Below are positions 22,801 to 34,900 of a stretch of 64,000 nucleotides of DNA, piece by piece. The notes beneath the pieces were generated by a model that worked only from the letters and a program-made list of their open reading frames with translations, did not search any database and was not told the origin of the DNA. Within the stretch, counting starts at the first letter, position 1. The number at the start of each line of letters is the position of its first letter. The DNA is from Edaphochlamys debaryana (taxonomy: Eukaryota; Chlorophyta; Chlorophyceae; Chlamydomonadales), in NCBI GenBank assembly GCA_016858145.1, contig JAEHOE010000018.1:1054001-1118000 (forward strand), given 5' to 3'. A program made the translations under genes and the position numbers.

Positions 22801-24524
22801 GCCGCCGATGAGCACCTGGCCGCAGGGCACAGGGCATCAGGGGCCGGGACCGGGATGGGGTCAGAAGACGGAGTGCGCCGTCCTTGAGAGGCAGCAGAAG
22901 TGCATCGCGCAAGCCATTCCCCAACCCAACCTTTCACGACTGCAAGGCGGCCTCAGCGCTTAGCCCTCGCCCGCAGAGCGCGCACTGCAGCCGGCCCCCG
23001 CGGCCTTTCCGCCGCGTCCCCGGGCTCACTCGGTCGGGCTTGAGGCAGTCCTGGATGGCTGTGCCTGCTGACATGAACTCGGGGTTGGAGATGATTTCAA
23101 ACTGCGTCTTGGCGCCGTCCTGGCAGCCGGACAGCACCTGCGGGTCGGGAAGGGGGGGTGCGGCGCGAGGGCGGGAGTGGTGAGGAGCTAGATGCGTGTG
23201 CTTCGGTGCTTGCTACGGCACACGCCGTATGCGGCATGGCCACGGCCATTGGCCCTGGCCCTTGACCTTCCACACGACAGTGCATGCGTGCCGCGAGCTG
23301 TGCAGCGCGAAGCCCCCAGCCCGCACCCCGTGGTCCAAGCCCCGGGAGCAATGCCCTGGCTCTACGCACCCGGGACATGGCCTGCGCCGTCTTGACCGGC
23401 ACCGTGGACTTTTCAGCCACGATCTTGGGCCCGCATCCCTGCGGAAGAGCGTGCGGTGCGGGCAGCGACGCGGTCTCAACATAGCGAGCCAAGCCACGAG
23501 AGGGTACGGTCGGGGCATCGACTGGCGCCTACGCGCCTGGGCCAAGTGTGCCGTAGGGTACCCCGGCAAGCTCCAAGCCACCGAGCACTCCCGCCCGCCC
23601 TGCGGTCCGCCCAGCGCGGGGCCGCACGCACCTGGCAGGAGGCTGCGATGAGGCGCGCGGCCGCCTCCCAGAACCCGAACGTGGCCGCCTTCCCTGCGCC
23701 CACGCCCTGCAGCTTGGTGGGCGTGTTGACGCTGCGGGGGGCACCGTACAGAGAGAGAGAGAGAGCATACTTCATCCAACTGACACGACCCACCCAGAGA
23801 CAACCCTGCCTGGCATCAGAGCCGCCGCACCACCACCGCGCGGCACCACCCCACATGCTGCACCGACCCAGAGTCTACAGCCCGCATCAGCACGCGTTGG
23901 CCCCCCCCATCTGCTCTTCGGGCCATGCCCCCCCCCCCAAGGTGCTGCACCCTGCTGCACCCACCAGACGAAGATGAGGTCTGCCTGCGATAGCACGGTC
24001 TTCGCGTCCGTGGAGAAGAAGAGGTTTTTCCCGCGGCACTCCTTAACAATGTCGAGCAGGCCCGGCTCATAGAGCGGCAGCTTGTCGCTGTTCCAGGCTT
24101 GCACGCGCGCCTCACTGATGTCCACCACTGGGCGGGATGGGGAAGGCAGGGAGAGGGCAATGGTTGCAGGAGGCGGTTTGGCAGCAGGCTGGAGTGCCGC
24201 TGCGTGTGGCTTTGCCGGGATGAGGAATGAGGCGGGAGGCTACGGCCAGTGACTCTGAGCGAGGAGAGCATAACCCGAGGCGTGGTCATGAGCTGTGGCC
24301 AGCGCAAGCGGGGCATCAGAGGCGTGGGACTGTCTAGAGGGCTCCACCCCAGCCGCACCTGTGACCCGCACGTCTGGGCACTGATAGGCAAGGCACGCCA
24401 TGGAAGGCCCGCCTACATAGCCTGCACCGATGCATGCTACCTTCTTGACTGTAATCCATGGATGCACGGAGGTCTGGGAGGTAGGGGGGGGCAGCTGGGT
24501 TGGATGGTGCGTGCAACAACGCAT
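19841..24524 (-). CDS. UDP-glucose 6-dehydrogenase paralogue lacking the catalytic Cys
   Basis: Clear UGDH family member. Seen in order: NAD-binding [156 protein letters not shown] and [10 protein letters not shown]. Active enzymes carry GFGGSCFQKD (nucleophile Cys and a key Asp) and FAFKKDTGDTRE. Here the Cys is Ala, the Asp is His, and KKDTG is KAHTT; AEG of the NPEFLAEG motif is SAG. About fourteen exons. The C-terminus adds an Ala/Gly/Glu tail of about 120 residues through a GC-AG intron. The start is uncertain: ATG 24524 is in frame, but a pyrimidine tract and AG just after it suggest an upstream first exon. Sequence conservation elsewhere argues against a decaying pseudogene. Confidence 0.88.
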
Positions 24525-25076
24525 GTCATGTCTGAGTCCGCGGTTACCGCCCAGGTTTCTCTCGCGGGAGGTCTAGTGTAGGGGGAGTCCGCCGACTCTA
24601 TGCAGCTGAGCGACAGCGGCTTGGCCAAGGCCTGCAACGCGGAGCTTGACCCCACGCAGCTTACGTTCATAATTGCTGAGCTAGCAGCTCCTCCCGCTCC
24701 GTTGCCCTTCTCCCCCAAAGCTTAGCGAGCCATGCGCGTGACAGGTGATCAGGCTTGTGGCGGGAGTCTGAAGCGTTCGCCTAGTTCAAGAGCCAAACAC
24801 CAACAAGAACTCGTTTGGATGGACAGCACAGTCAGGGCAGTCGATGTGAATAGATAGAGCGTAAAGATGCCCGTCAGCCTGCCTCGCCAGGCACTCGGTC
24901 TTGGCTCCGCACGGGGCCTGCATGGGTGCCCATCCCCTAGAAACCCCCGCAACACGACCCGGGCATACTTGCCGCGCATCGCATCCAAGCTTAGCGTGCA
25001 CGGGCTCCCTTGACCCGGGCTCCCTTGACGCCCTAAACGCTCTCGCGTCTCGGGCTTCGGTGCATCTCTCGCGGTT
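24525..25076. promoter_or_regulatory. Divergent promoter region
   Basis: 552 bp between the dehydrogenase paralogue (-) and the BASS carrier (+). It may also hold the dehydrogenase first exon. No motif singled out. Confidence 0.3.
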
Positions 25077-28000
25077 ATGGTCTCTGGCACCATGCTGCTG
25101 GCGCAGCGGAGACCAGTTACGACCTCGTGCAGGTATGAGCGTTCGCCGCGACGCGTGCTGACGACGGGGAGCGCGCAACACCCGGCTCCACCCGGCACAA
25201 TGCCCGCTCCCCACCTTCTCTCACCCCCACCTCACCTGCAGCCTCTGGGCCTTTGTGCGAGCCCCTCCCCTTGGCCTCACCTGACCCTTCTCACCTTATT
25301 CAGGCTCCAAGCGGCACCGGCTTCGGCTCTGCCTGCCGTGCCGTTGACCCGGCGCTGCAATGGTCCCTGCACGTCATCCCCCTCGACATCCGCGCGCCCG
25401 GCCTTGTCGGCTGCCTGCCCGCAGCAGCCCAGCCGGGGCCGCGGGGTCAGCTGTGAAGCATCCGCGGGTGCAGCTTCGCCTGCGCCCAACAGCGGCAGCT
25501 CAGGCGGGGGCGCTGTCGAGCTTACGCCGCTCGAGAAGCAGCTGGCGGCCTTGTGCAACGGCTTCACGCGGCTCTTCCCCGTCTGGGTCATCCTGGCCGC
25601 GGTCACCGGCTTCCACTTTCCGTCCCTGTACCTCTGGTAAGAGTCTTAGCTACCGGTACCATCAGATACCAGGGAACGTATGCTAGCGGCGCTGGGGCCA
25701 GAGGTTCCCAGGGCCCGTTGCCCTTGCCATGCCGTACAGTACTCCCCGCTATTCCTGCCAGGTTTGACAACACCTGCATCACAAACGGCCTCATGTTTGT
25801 GATGGTGAGGGTTTATAGGGGAGGGTTGGCGGGGCGTTGCTCCTGTGGCGTCGATACAACCTTTCGACCCAGTGCCAGCAACCCCAAGTTCCTTCTCAAA
25901 CAAGCCCTCGGTTCCGCCCACCCATTCCGCCCATCCCCCACCCCTGCAGGCCGGCATGGGCCTGACCCTGACGTTCGGGGAGATCGGGTCCGTCTTCCTG
26001 AAGCAGCCGCAGCTGCTGGCCCTGGGCATGGTGCTGCAGGTGCGCCCCGGGGTGCTGTGAGGCGCGTCAGGGCCCGGGCCAGAGCCCAGCAGGCGGGCCC
26101 CCACCCTTACACACCCCTCCGATCACCCACCCCGCGAACTCACCCCTTGCTACCGGCTGCAGTACACCATCCTCCCCATGTTCGGCTACGTCATCTCGCG
26201 CTGGCTGGCCTCCCAGCCGGGCCTGGCGCCCGGCCTGGCCGTGGGCGTGGCGCTGGTCAGCTGCATGCCCGGGGGCACCGCCAGCAACATCGTGGTGCGT
26301 GCCGCCCCCGCCCCTGGGCCGCAGCTCCTGCCGCTCTGCGTCGCCGCCTGCACAGATGCATACGGTACCACACGCATGCTGCCCCGGCTGCTCGGTTGGC
26401 TGCTCCTGCTGCCAGCTCTGAAGTGGCCCCGGCCGAGGCTGCCCTGGTTAAGGCTGCCGACAGCGCATTGGCTTGCTGTGGCAGTGCAAGGGTGGATGGG
26501 CAGACACCTCAGCGCAGGTGGCCCGCCCCAGCGGTGTCACCCTTCCCGCTCCTCCCGCTTCCCTGCCCCCTCCCCCCCAGGCCTACATCGCCAAGGGCGA
26601 CATGCCGCTGTCCATCATGATGACCACAGCATCCACGCTCATGGCCATCTTCACCACCCCCATCCTCACCACCCTGCTGGTCGGGTGAGGCGGGAAACCT
26701 GCTGGGGGGCGAGCCTGCACGACAACGTCGGCCGAGCATGGCCGGGCCGGACCAGACCGGACGGGCCGGTGCGTCGCTGCCTGCGGCCCAGGCTGCCTAG
26801 GCGGCTCCCGCGGGCGCCCTCTCTTGCCCAGGCCCACAAGGCCCAAGGTTGCGCGGGCTGGCCACCAGGTGCCCCTCATGCACAAGAGCAAGCGCCCTTC
26901 ACGCTCTCTTCTCTCCCTCCCCTTTCCCCGCCCTCTCCCCCCGGCCTCAGCACGCTGGTGCCGGTGGACCCCAAGGCCATGTTCCTGTCCGTGCTGCAGC
27001 TGGTGCTGGCGCCGGTGCTAGGTGGGGTGCGGGGGACGGAGCTTCTTCGGCGAGGAAGGAACCCCTTGCCCTGCCATGCTCGGGGCTTCAGCTGGTGGCA
27101 ACTGTGCTTGCCTGCTGCCAAGGCGCCTGCTGCGGCTTGTTCCACCTCGCTCTCACCCGCCCGTCCCACCCGCCCTTACCTACGGCCCCCAGCCGGCACC
27201 GCGCTCAACCAGTTCTTCCCCAGCGCCGTGGCGCGCGTCAAGCTCTACACGCCTTTCCTGGCCACCGTGGTGGTGTTCTTGATCGTCGGCTCCATGATTG
27301 CCACCAAGTGAGGGCACCGCCCACGCCCTTCCGCGTGTGCTCGACAGCCGGGGCCTGCCTGCTACGTGCCCGCACCCCTGCCGGAAGCCGACCAGCCCCG
27401 CTCCCGCTCTGCCGCCCCAACCAACACCCACCTCCACCTCCCGCTCACCCGCCCTGCCCGCCCCCAGCGTGGCCGTGGTGGCCTCCTCGGGGGCCGTCAT
27501 CGTGGGCTCCGTGTTCCTGCTGCACTCCACGGGCTTCTTCCTGGGCTACTCGCTCAGCAAGGCGCTCAAGCTCAGCGACAAGGCGGGTGCCGCGCGCGCG
27601 TACTGGCCCTGCCGTTCGTGTCTGATAGTCCGGAGCGTACAACTCCCAGTGCCTGTCTTCGATCCACCTTCCCGACTGAGGGCCTCGGCAGGCGCTCACC
27701 CTGCTTTTCTCCAGGAACCTCCCCCGCATGCGTTCGCTACCCCCAGATCGCTCGCACCAACAGTATCGAGGTGGGCATGCAGTCCTCCGCGCTGGCGGCC
27801 GTGCTGGCCAAGGTGCATTTCGCGGATCCGACAGTTGTGGCGCCCTGCGTTCTGTCGGCGTGCACGCACGCAACCATGTGCGTGGGGGGAGGGCGGCAGA
27901 GGTCGTTTGGGAATGGGGGATGAAGGAGGAAGAGGTGCGGGGCTTTTCACTGAGGAGCAAGCCTGACGAGTTCGCGGAGACGCAAGCGTGTTGGCTACAC

Positions 28001-28104
28001 ACTGCTCGATTACCCCGTCTCCTTCCCCGCCTTTGCCCCTCCGGCCCCCCAGTGGGAGTCTGCTGGCGGGCTACTGGGCTGCCACGCTCAAGAATGACGA
28101 CTGA
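25077..28104 (+). CDS. BASS-family sodium:organic anion symporter, plastid-type
   Basis: Bile acid:sodium symporter family; plant and algal members sit in the chloroplast envelope and carry pyruvate and other organic acids with sodium. Exon 1 (25077-25132) starts MVSGTMLLAQRR; exon 2 (from 25304) continues a Ser/Ala/Arg-rich N-terminus of about 90 residues, which looks like a transit peptide. Membrane segments and family motifs follow: LFPVWVILAAVTGFHFPSL, MGLTLTFGEIGSV, ILPMFGYVISRWL, VSCMPGGTASNIVAYIAKGD (the sodium-site loop), MTTASTLMAIFTTPILTTLL, SVLQLVLAPVLGGTALNQFF, VVVFLIVGSMIATK, AVIVGSVFLLHSTGFFLGY, SIEVGMQSSALAAVLAKVHF, and IGSLLAGYWAATLKNDD to the stop at 28104. About ten exons; the last join (gtgcgt donor near 27880) restores the HATIGS motif. 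The substrate cannot be told from sequence. Confidence 0.9.
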
Positions 28105-28822
28105 GCCGGCAGTGGGCATCATTCAGTGCGTCACTGCGATGCAAAGCTTATCTGACGGCATGAAAGCACTATCCCCGCCGGTCCAAGAGGCCTGGTTCAA
28201 GCCAATTGGGGTCCCCCCATCCGGGGTGATTATGGTCCATCGAGCTTAGAGCAAGTGCCCGTGCGGGTTGTGATTAGTTCAGGGGTGGGACGAAGCTGCA
28301 CGAGTGGTGCTGCCCAGTGGTCAACCTGGATGGCTGGGATGGGCGAGTTGATCACCGGCAGGCTGCTGTTGTTGAGGCTGATGGCGTCCCATTGCTGGAG
28401 AGAGGAGCCTTCGGGCCATACAAAGCATACTGAAGCTGACTCGCTGACGCAGCCAGCGCCGCCCCCACTGCGGCCACGCAACACTGCTGCGCTACAGGGC
28501 GTGACAACCCCACCGTCCCGCCGCGCAAGGCTTGCGCTCCACTCCTTTTCGCTCCGCTCCAGTACGCCTCCAGCTGCCCTCCGCGTGGAGCTGTGCCGCC
28601 GCTGGGTCCTCTCCGCTCCAATCCAGTGGCTGCAGTCCACCGCTCTCTTAGCTCAAGGGCAAGTTCGGAGCCGGGGCCATGGGCCATCACGTCACGTCAT
28701 ACGTGCCCTTCACACGTTTGCGGGTTACAGACACATAGGCTCTCTCCCTGCCGCAGCCCTGCCGCAGCTCCAGCGCCCGCCCCGGGTGGGGCCGGCTGCC
28801 GTCTCCAGCTCATGCTCCTCCT
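28105..28822. other. Convergent intergenic interval with RPL13A poly(A) signal
   Basis: TTACA at 28725-28729 (TGTAA on the minus strand) lies about 95 bases beyond the uL13 stop and is its likely poly(A) signal. No exon seen. Confidence 0.45.
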
Positions 28823-31559
28823 CTACTTGGCCGAGGCGGCGGCCTTCGCCCGCAGGCTGATCAGCTTCTTCTTGGCCACGTAGAAGGCCTTGGCCTTGGC
28901 CTTGCGCTTCTCCTCCAGCTCGGCCACGGCGGCCTGGTGCTTCCAGCCGACCTGCGGGAGTGGCGCGGGGGGGAGCAGGGGGGTCGGTGAGCATAGCCCC
29001 CGTGCAGGACCCAGCGTGCAGCTTGCCGTGCAGGCGCCGGAGAAGGAGGTGGGCCGGAGGGGGGTGAAGCTGAGGCGGGCGGGGTACCACGCAGCCGTGC
29101 TGACGAGCAGTAAGCTGCCTGCGCCAGCGCCCCCAGCTTGGCTGTTTGAGGCGGGCACAAGCGCGGGCTGAACGCCAACGCCGCCGCGTGCCGCCTTGCG
29201 CATCCACCGCTGCCAAGGCCGCCTGGGCGCTGGCATCGGCGCTGAGTCCTGGCATGATCCCATCAGTTCCGCGTCCTCCGCATCACGCGGCCCCCGGCAT
29301 TACCCCCGCCCCCAACCTCCCCCGCCCAAATGCCGCCTTCCCGCCCGGCTGCGGCTGCGCTCACCGAGGCGGACAGGTCGCCCAGCTCGCAGTTCCGGTG
29401 GCCGTGCTGGAGCCGCAGCACCTTGAGGGCGTCGGGCACCACCACGCGCTTCACCTGCGAATGGGGAGGGAAGGCAAGGAGGGCAGAGAAGCGCCGGTTG
29501 GCAAATGGAGAGGCAGAACGGGGTCAAAGCGAGGACATCCGTCTTTGACAGCGTGTAGAGAGGGCAAAGCCTTCGGAGACATCCTCTTCAGTTGTAGCAA
29601 CACTGGCTTCCGTAGCGGTACGCTCAGCGGCCACTGCAGGAAAGCAGCTTGCGGCCTGGCTCTGCCTGCGCACCTTGTCGTACGGGTGGGGGACACCCTC
29701 GAACACCTTGAGGCGCTCCAGAGCGGCGGCACCGCGGGGGGTCTTGTGGGGGATCATGCTGGGGAGCGAGGGAGCGGGAAGGGAGCAGGTACCCGTAAGA
29801 CAGGAAAGCGCTGCGGCGAAGCCGATTCCGCCCCCGACCCCGCTGTGGACTTGCGCGGGCTGCGGCCGACGGCATGGGCTGCCGGCTGCCGACTGGGAGC
29901 TGCGGGGTCCGCGCGGCAGCTGGTGCCCTAGAACCCAGCAGCACGGGGCACCAGCAGCCGCTGCAAGGTTCTGGTGACGGCTGTGCACCCTGAGCTGCGG
30001 GGCAGCGCCTGTTGCCACTACGCCAGGCGCCGCACGCCGGGGCCCGCTGCTACCAGTCCACGCCAGCGCCAGAGCTGCACGTCGCCCGTACGCTGGCGCT
30101 GCGCGCTGCTGGTTGGGGCCCTGGCGGCCCCTCGCCCGCGCTCATGCGAAGCGCACAGCCCAGTGCCAGAACGTGCGCCCGCGGCGGCGGTCCGAAATCC
30201 GAACGCCCTCGCCATCGCTGCTCCCAACGCCGCCGCCCGTCACGCCAGCGATCATGCTTCAGCCCATCATGCTCCGCCGCCGGCATTGCGCGGCCAGCGT
30301 GGGGCCTGCCCACAGGGCTCCAACCACAGCCGCGACATGGAAGCTCATAAGGCCACCGAAAGCCTGCCACCGGAAGCAACCAAGCCGCAGCGCCACTGGA
30401 CGGAAAGCTCCGCATTGCCCAGCGTGCGCCCTGCCAAGCTCGCCGAGTAGGCACTGCCGCTTAATGAGGAGCCGCCGCCGCGGGCAGAGCGCCAGCGACG
30501 CCCGCGGGTGCCGAGGCATTCCCCACGCATGTGCTGCGTCCAAGCTCCTGGATTCTGGCAGCCAAGGCTCCAGGCGCTGCCCAGCAAGAGACTCCAGCTC
30601 CTCTTCGGCGCCGGTCCGAGCCATGAGAGCGCCGCCTGGAGCCAGCGCCAGCCGGTCTGCCCTGAGGGTCCTCTCCCTTCCGCATGACGCCGAAGTCCAA
30701 GCCCCCTCAATCCCTCGCCTCGCCATTGCTGCCTCGGATCTACGTTGCGCTGGCTGAGCTGCCGAGCTGGCTGGCTGCGTGTTTGGGCCGTGGCGCGCCG
30801 GAGGCTGGCAGTGCCAGGTGTCAACCCCCGCCCCCCTTGCGCCTCCCCCCCCCCCCGGGCCCTCAGCCCACCCCTCCCACAGCCCGCCTCATTCCCGACG
30901 TCAAAACCTAGCGTCCTGCACGCCAGACGAGCAAGCGAGGCCGCGCGCACAGCGGCGAGGTCAGCATCTCACCCGCGAATGGTGCGGAAGAAGATGCGCG
31001 ACGGAGCGCGGAAGTGGAAGGGGCCGCGGGTGGGGTTGGTGTTCATCCGCTTGCGCAGGAAGCGGTCGTACTTCATCTTCTGGCGGACCAGGCCGCCCGA
31101 GATGGTGATAGACTCGCAGCGCACCACCACCTGCACCCGCACCGCAAAGCGCCGGTAAGCTTCCCAGTAAGAGCATCGTGTTGCCAGGGTGCTGGAAAAG
31201 GAGCGGCGGTCAGAGAGCCTGCCGCCGCGCGGCTGTGCGCCGGCGGCTGGCAACACCGACGCGCACTCGGAGGAACACTACGCAGCACCGCGGTTTGCCG
31301 CATCCGCACTAGTTCCACAAAGCCGCCAGCATCCGCAAGCTCCAAGCTCGGCACTGCGGACTCACGATTTGCTGCCCGCTGAGAAGCTGCTTGGCCACCA
31401 CGGAGGCCAGGCGGCCCAGCATGTGGGCGCGCCCATCGATCACCACCGTCTGCATGCACAAAGAACGGGCCGTCAAGCCTGCCGCTCAGTGCCGCCGCCC
31501 GGGCGCTGCCCCTTCACTCCCGCTAACAGCAGAGAAGCGAACGAACGGACCTTCGGCAT
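28823..31559 (-). CDS. RPL13A: 60S ribosomal protein uL13 (RPL13A)
   Basis: Large-subunit ribosomal protein. Exons on the minus strand: MPK at 31559-31551, then [40 protein letters not shown] and [20 protein letters not shown] in two exons, [37 protein letters not shown], and [20 protein letters not shown] to ASAK with the stop at 28823. The order and spacing match eukaryotic L13a throughout. The intron from about 29762 to 30972 is long (1.2 kb) for this window; I looked for C/D snoRNA boxes there and did not find a convincing set. The first donor (gtccgt after AAG) is weak, so the 3-codon first exon is slightly less certain. The gene is head-to-head with the TBC gene at 31957. Confidence 0.93.
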
Positions 31560-31956
31560 GTTTGTCACTGTATGGCCCAAGAAAGAGAGGGAAGCAGCGT
31601 GTGCACACCGGCCTTCTCTTGCCCCCGAATTGCCAGTGCCGTACGGGAGACAAGACTTGCAGCGAGCGCCCCCCTCATGAGCTCGTGCATTGTCTTGTCT
31701 TGATGTGCATCTACAGAACCCAAGGCCGCAACGAAACGAGGGGAAAGCGCCCGAGTATCGTGTTACCGACAGCTCTCCCGCCCTGGCCCCCGAGGCTCTG
31801 CACTCGCTCTAGCTACCAACGGCAAAGGCTCCATCTCAGCTGACCTCTCGCTGCGCGGCTCGCAGCGCAAAGCTGCAAGATTATGGAAACACTCCACGAC
31901 CCCTTTGAATGACGTGACCCCCTGAGTCCCCGAGACACCGAGGCGGACTCGCTTCA
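31560..31956. promoter_or_regulatory. Divergent promoter region, RPL13A and TBC gene
   Basis: 397 bp between two head-to-head starts. No clear TATA box. Function inferred from orientation alone. Confidence 0.35.
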
Positions 31957-34900
31957 ATGCCGATTGCCTTCGGGCCTACCCGGCAGCAGGTGCCTACCCG
32001 AGCGGAGTCGACTGGTCTCGCCGTGGGGTTAGCGGGCGCTGCGGCCGTCGTCCTTGCCGTGCACAAGGCTGCGAGGCTAAGGTGCGTTGCAACGGGGCTG
32101 AGCGCACTGCGGGATGAGTCGCGTTTGAGGGTTTTGCAGGGCACGATTCAAGCAGTGCAGTGTCGCGCGCCACAGGTCGTCTGTGGGCCCCTCGCATTGG
32201 CGCTCGCTTGTTTGCGAGGATGGGACCATCTCGGACTTCGATGAGCTGCTGGCGCACATCGCGGACAAGGCAAGTTCAGTTGGTTGCAGGTGCCCGTCGC
32301 CCCGGGACTGCTTCTGTCCAAGTCTCAACTGCACCCCACCATGTGCTCAACCTCTCACAGGGCCTGGAGCCTGCGGTGCGGCCGGAGCTGTGGCCCCTGC
32401 TGCTGGCGCTGTACACTCCGGAGCAGACCTTTGACGAGCGGCGGGAGGCAGGGGAGGCACTCAAGGCACGGTACCTAGCCCTAGTTGGCCAATGCAAGGT
32501 GGGCACAGGGCGGAGGAAGCCCGAAACTTGCGCAGAGACTTGCACATAGACAGAGTCTATCCATCCGCTTGGTGGCGGGCTCGCGTCAGGGGTCCTAGCA
32601 CACGGCACGCTAGCCCGTGGGCGTCACGTCACCTTATTCTGAGTTGCGGCTGAAGTCATGTCATAACCCACAGGATCTCGAGGCGGCCTTCGTGGACACC
32701 ACTTTGACCCGTCGGGGCCGACGCCGTGGGCTCCGCAGCAGCAGCGGCGGCGGAGCTGGCGGCGCAGGAGCCGCGGGCACCGCCACCACTGCGTCGGCTT
32801 CGGCCTCCGCAGCAACGACAATCGCGTCCTGCTCCACCGCGTCCGCCAGCCCTGTCGCTGCGGGGGTATTTACTGCCGAGGCCGTCACCACGGAGCTGGA
32901 GTCAACCCCTGAGCGCCGCACCACTTCCTTCTCCTCCACCGCATCCGCCACCACGGCCTCCCCGCACCCGCCGGCCGAAGAGGACGCCGTGGCCCCCTCT
33001 GCGGCCTCCGTCAGCGCAGCCACAGCCATTGCTCTGTCGGGGCCGTCCGTGACCACCGTCACTCCGTCAGGCCCATCCGCTTCAGGCGTGACCGGATCGG
33101 GGACCTCTGGAAGGGCGGAGGTGTGCATCGGGCCGCTAGCGCTACCAGGCGCGGAGGCCCTCGTCGCAGACCCGAGCACAGCGGCCGCTGCCGACGCTGC
33201 TGCGCCCGGCATCGTCGAGGCGCCCCCCAGTCCGGCGTTTGAAGACATGCCCAGCCCCGGCAAGCCCCGGCTAGGGCACCTCAGCCGCCAAGACATGCCC
33301 GAGCACCTGCGGCCGTACTGGGAGAGCCAGCAGTGGATCGCGCTGGACGCCGTACGCACGGACTTCAAGAAGAACCAACTGCCGGGGTCTGTCAACCTGA
33401 ACGCCGCCGGCAACAGCAGCGGCGGCGGCGGCGGCAAGTCGCTCAGCCTCAGCCTGACCGGCCTGGGGATAACGGGCATGCTCGGCGGCGCCACCTCGGT
33501 CAGCGCGTCGGTTGCCTCCACCGCGGGGGTCCTTTCGCCAACGGCAACGGCAGTGTTGGAGGGCGAGACGGAGGCGGCAGGCTTGGGGACGAGCGGGCGC
33601 ATCACGAGTTGGCTTCGGGAACGGAGCATGGGGGCGCCCTCCCCAGCGCCCGCGCCGGCACCGGCACAGCCGCCGGCGCCTGCCGCCCCGTCGCCGCCGC
33701 CCTCCGTTGCGTTGCAAGAAGGCGCAGCTGAGGGCGCAGGCGCGGGCACGGAGGCTGCGGCAGGTACCGGTGGCGGCAGTGGCGGCGGCGCGGGCGCAGG
33801 CGGTGGTGGCGGCGGTGGCGCCGGCGGCAGCTCGGGCGGGCTGCTGAGCAGCTGGTTCCGCGACCGCAACAGCAACGGCAGCGGCGTGCTCTCCAGCTCA
33901 GGGGTCCTCTCCGGCTCCAATGCGCTGCCAGCCGCCGCTCCGGCGCCGGCGGCAGGCACTGGCAGCGGCAGCGGCGGCGGCGCCGATGCTGACGCCGGCA
34001 CCGCCGACGGCGTCGGCGCCGAGGGCGGCTCAGGCCACGGTGGCTTCTTCAGCCCCAGGACCGCCGCTTCGGCGACCCTGCCGCCTCACGGGTCCAGCGG
34101 CAGCCGCATCTCCAGCTGGTTCCGGGACAGGGCCAGCGGCGGCTCCATGCCCCGACAAGCCACGGGGTCGGCGCTGCCGCTCTCTCCGCCCATGTCTCCG
34201 CCCCTCTCCCCACCCCCAGCGTCCAGCTCTGTTCCGGGCCCTGCGCCGTCCGTCCCCGCCTCCGTCCCCGCCCCCGCCGAGGCTGTGACTGCACCAGCAG
34301 ACGCGGCAGCTGCCGGCAGCAGCGAAGCGGCAGCAGCAGCGGCAGTGGCGCAAGGGGCCTCGTCGAGCGGTCGCCTGACGAGCTGGTTCCGGGACCGCCT
34401 GAGCGCGTCACAAGTCCCGATCGCGCCCGGGCAGCTGGCGGCCTTGCTGGACAGCGACAGCGGCAGCGGCCTTCCGCGGCGCACCAACTCCGCCTCCTCC
34501 GCCGTCGGCACGGCCACGGAGGGCGGCCCCGCAGCTGACGGCGCTGCTGCCGAGACCGCACCATCTGCCGCGACGACGGCTGCGGCGGCACCCTCCACAG
34601 CCCCGGCTCCAGCCCCAGCCCCGGCTCTAGCGCCGGCCCCAGACGCCTCGGGCAGTAGCACGAGCACCGGCAGCAAGATTGCCAGCTGGTTCCGTGAGCG
34701 CGGGAGCCTCAACGTGATCGGGAGCATGCGGGAATCAGTGGCTGCATCGGGTGGCTCGGCGACCGCACTGCCGCCCAGGGCGCCCACGCCCATGGCGCCG
34801 CTGCCTGTGCCCGAGATCCCCGTGCCGGTGCCGCTGGCGCGGTCAAGCGTGGGCGGCGGCGGCGCTCCGGTGCCGGCGGCGGCGGCAGCAGCAGCAGCGC

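Noticed and set aside
29762..30972. snoRNA in the long RPL13A intron
   Set aside because: Ribosomal protein introns often host snoRNAs, but I found no C/D box pair with flanking complementarity on the minus strand.
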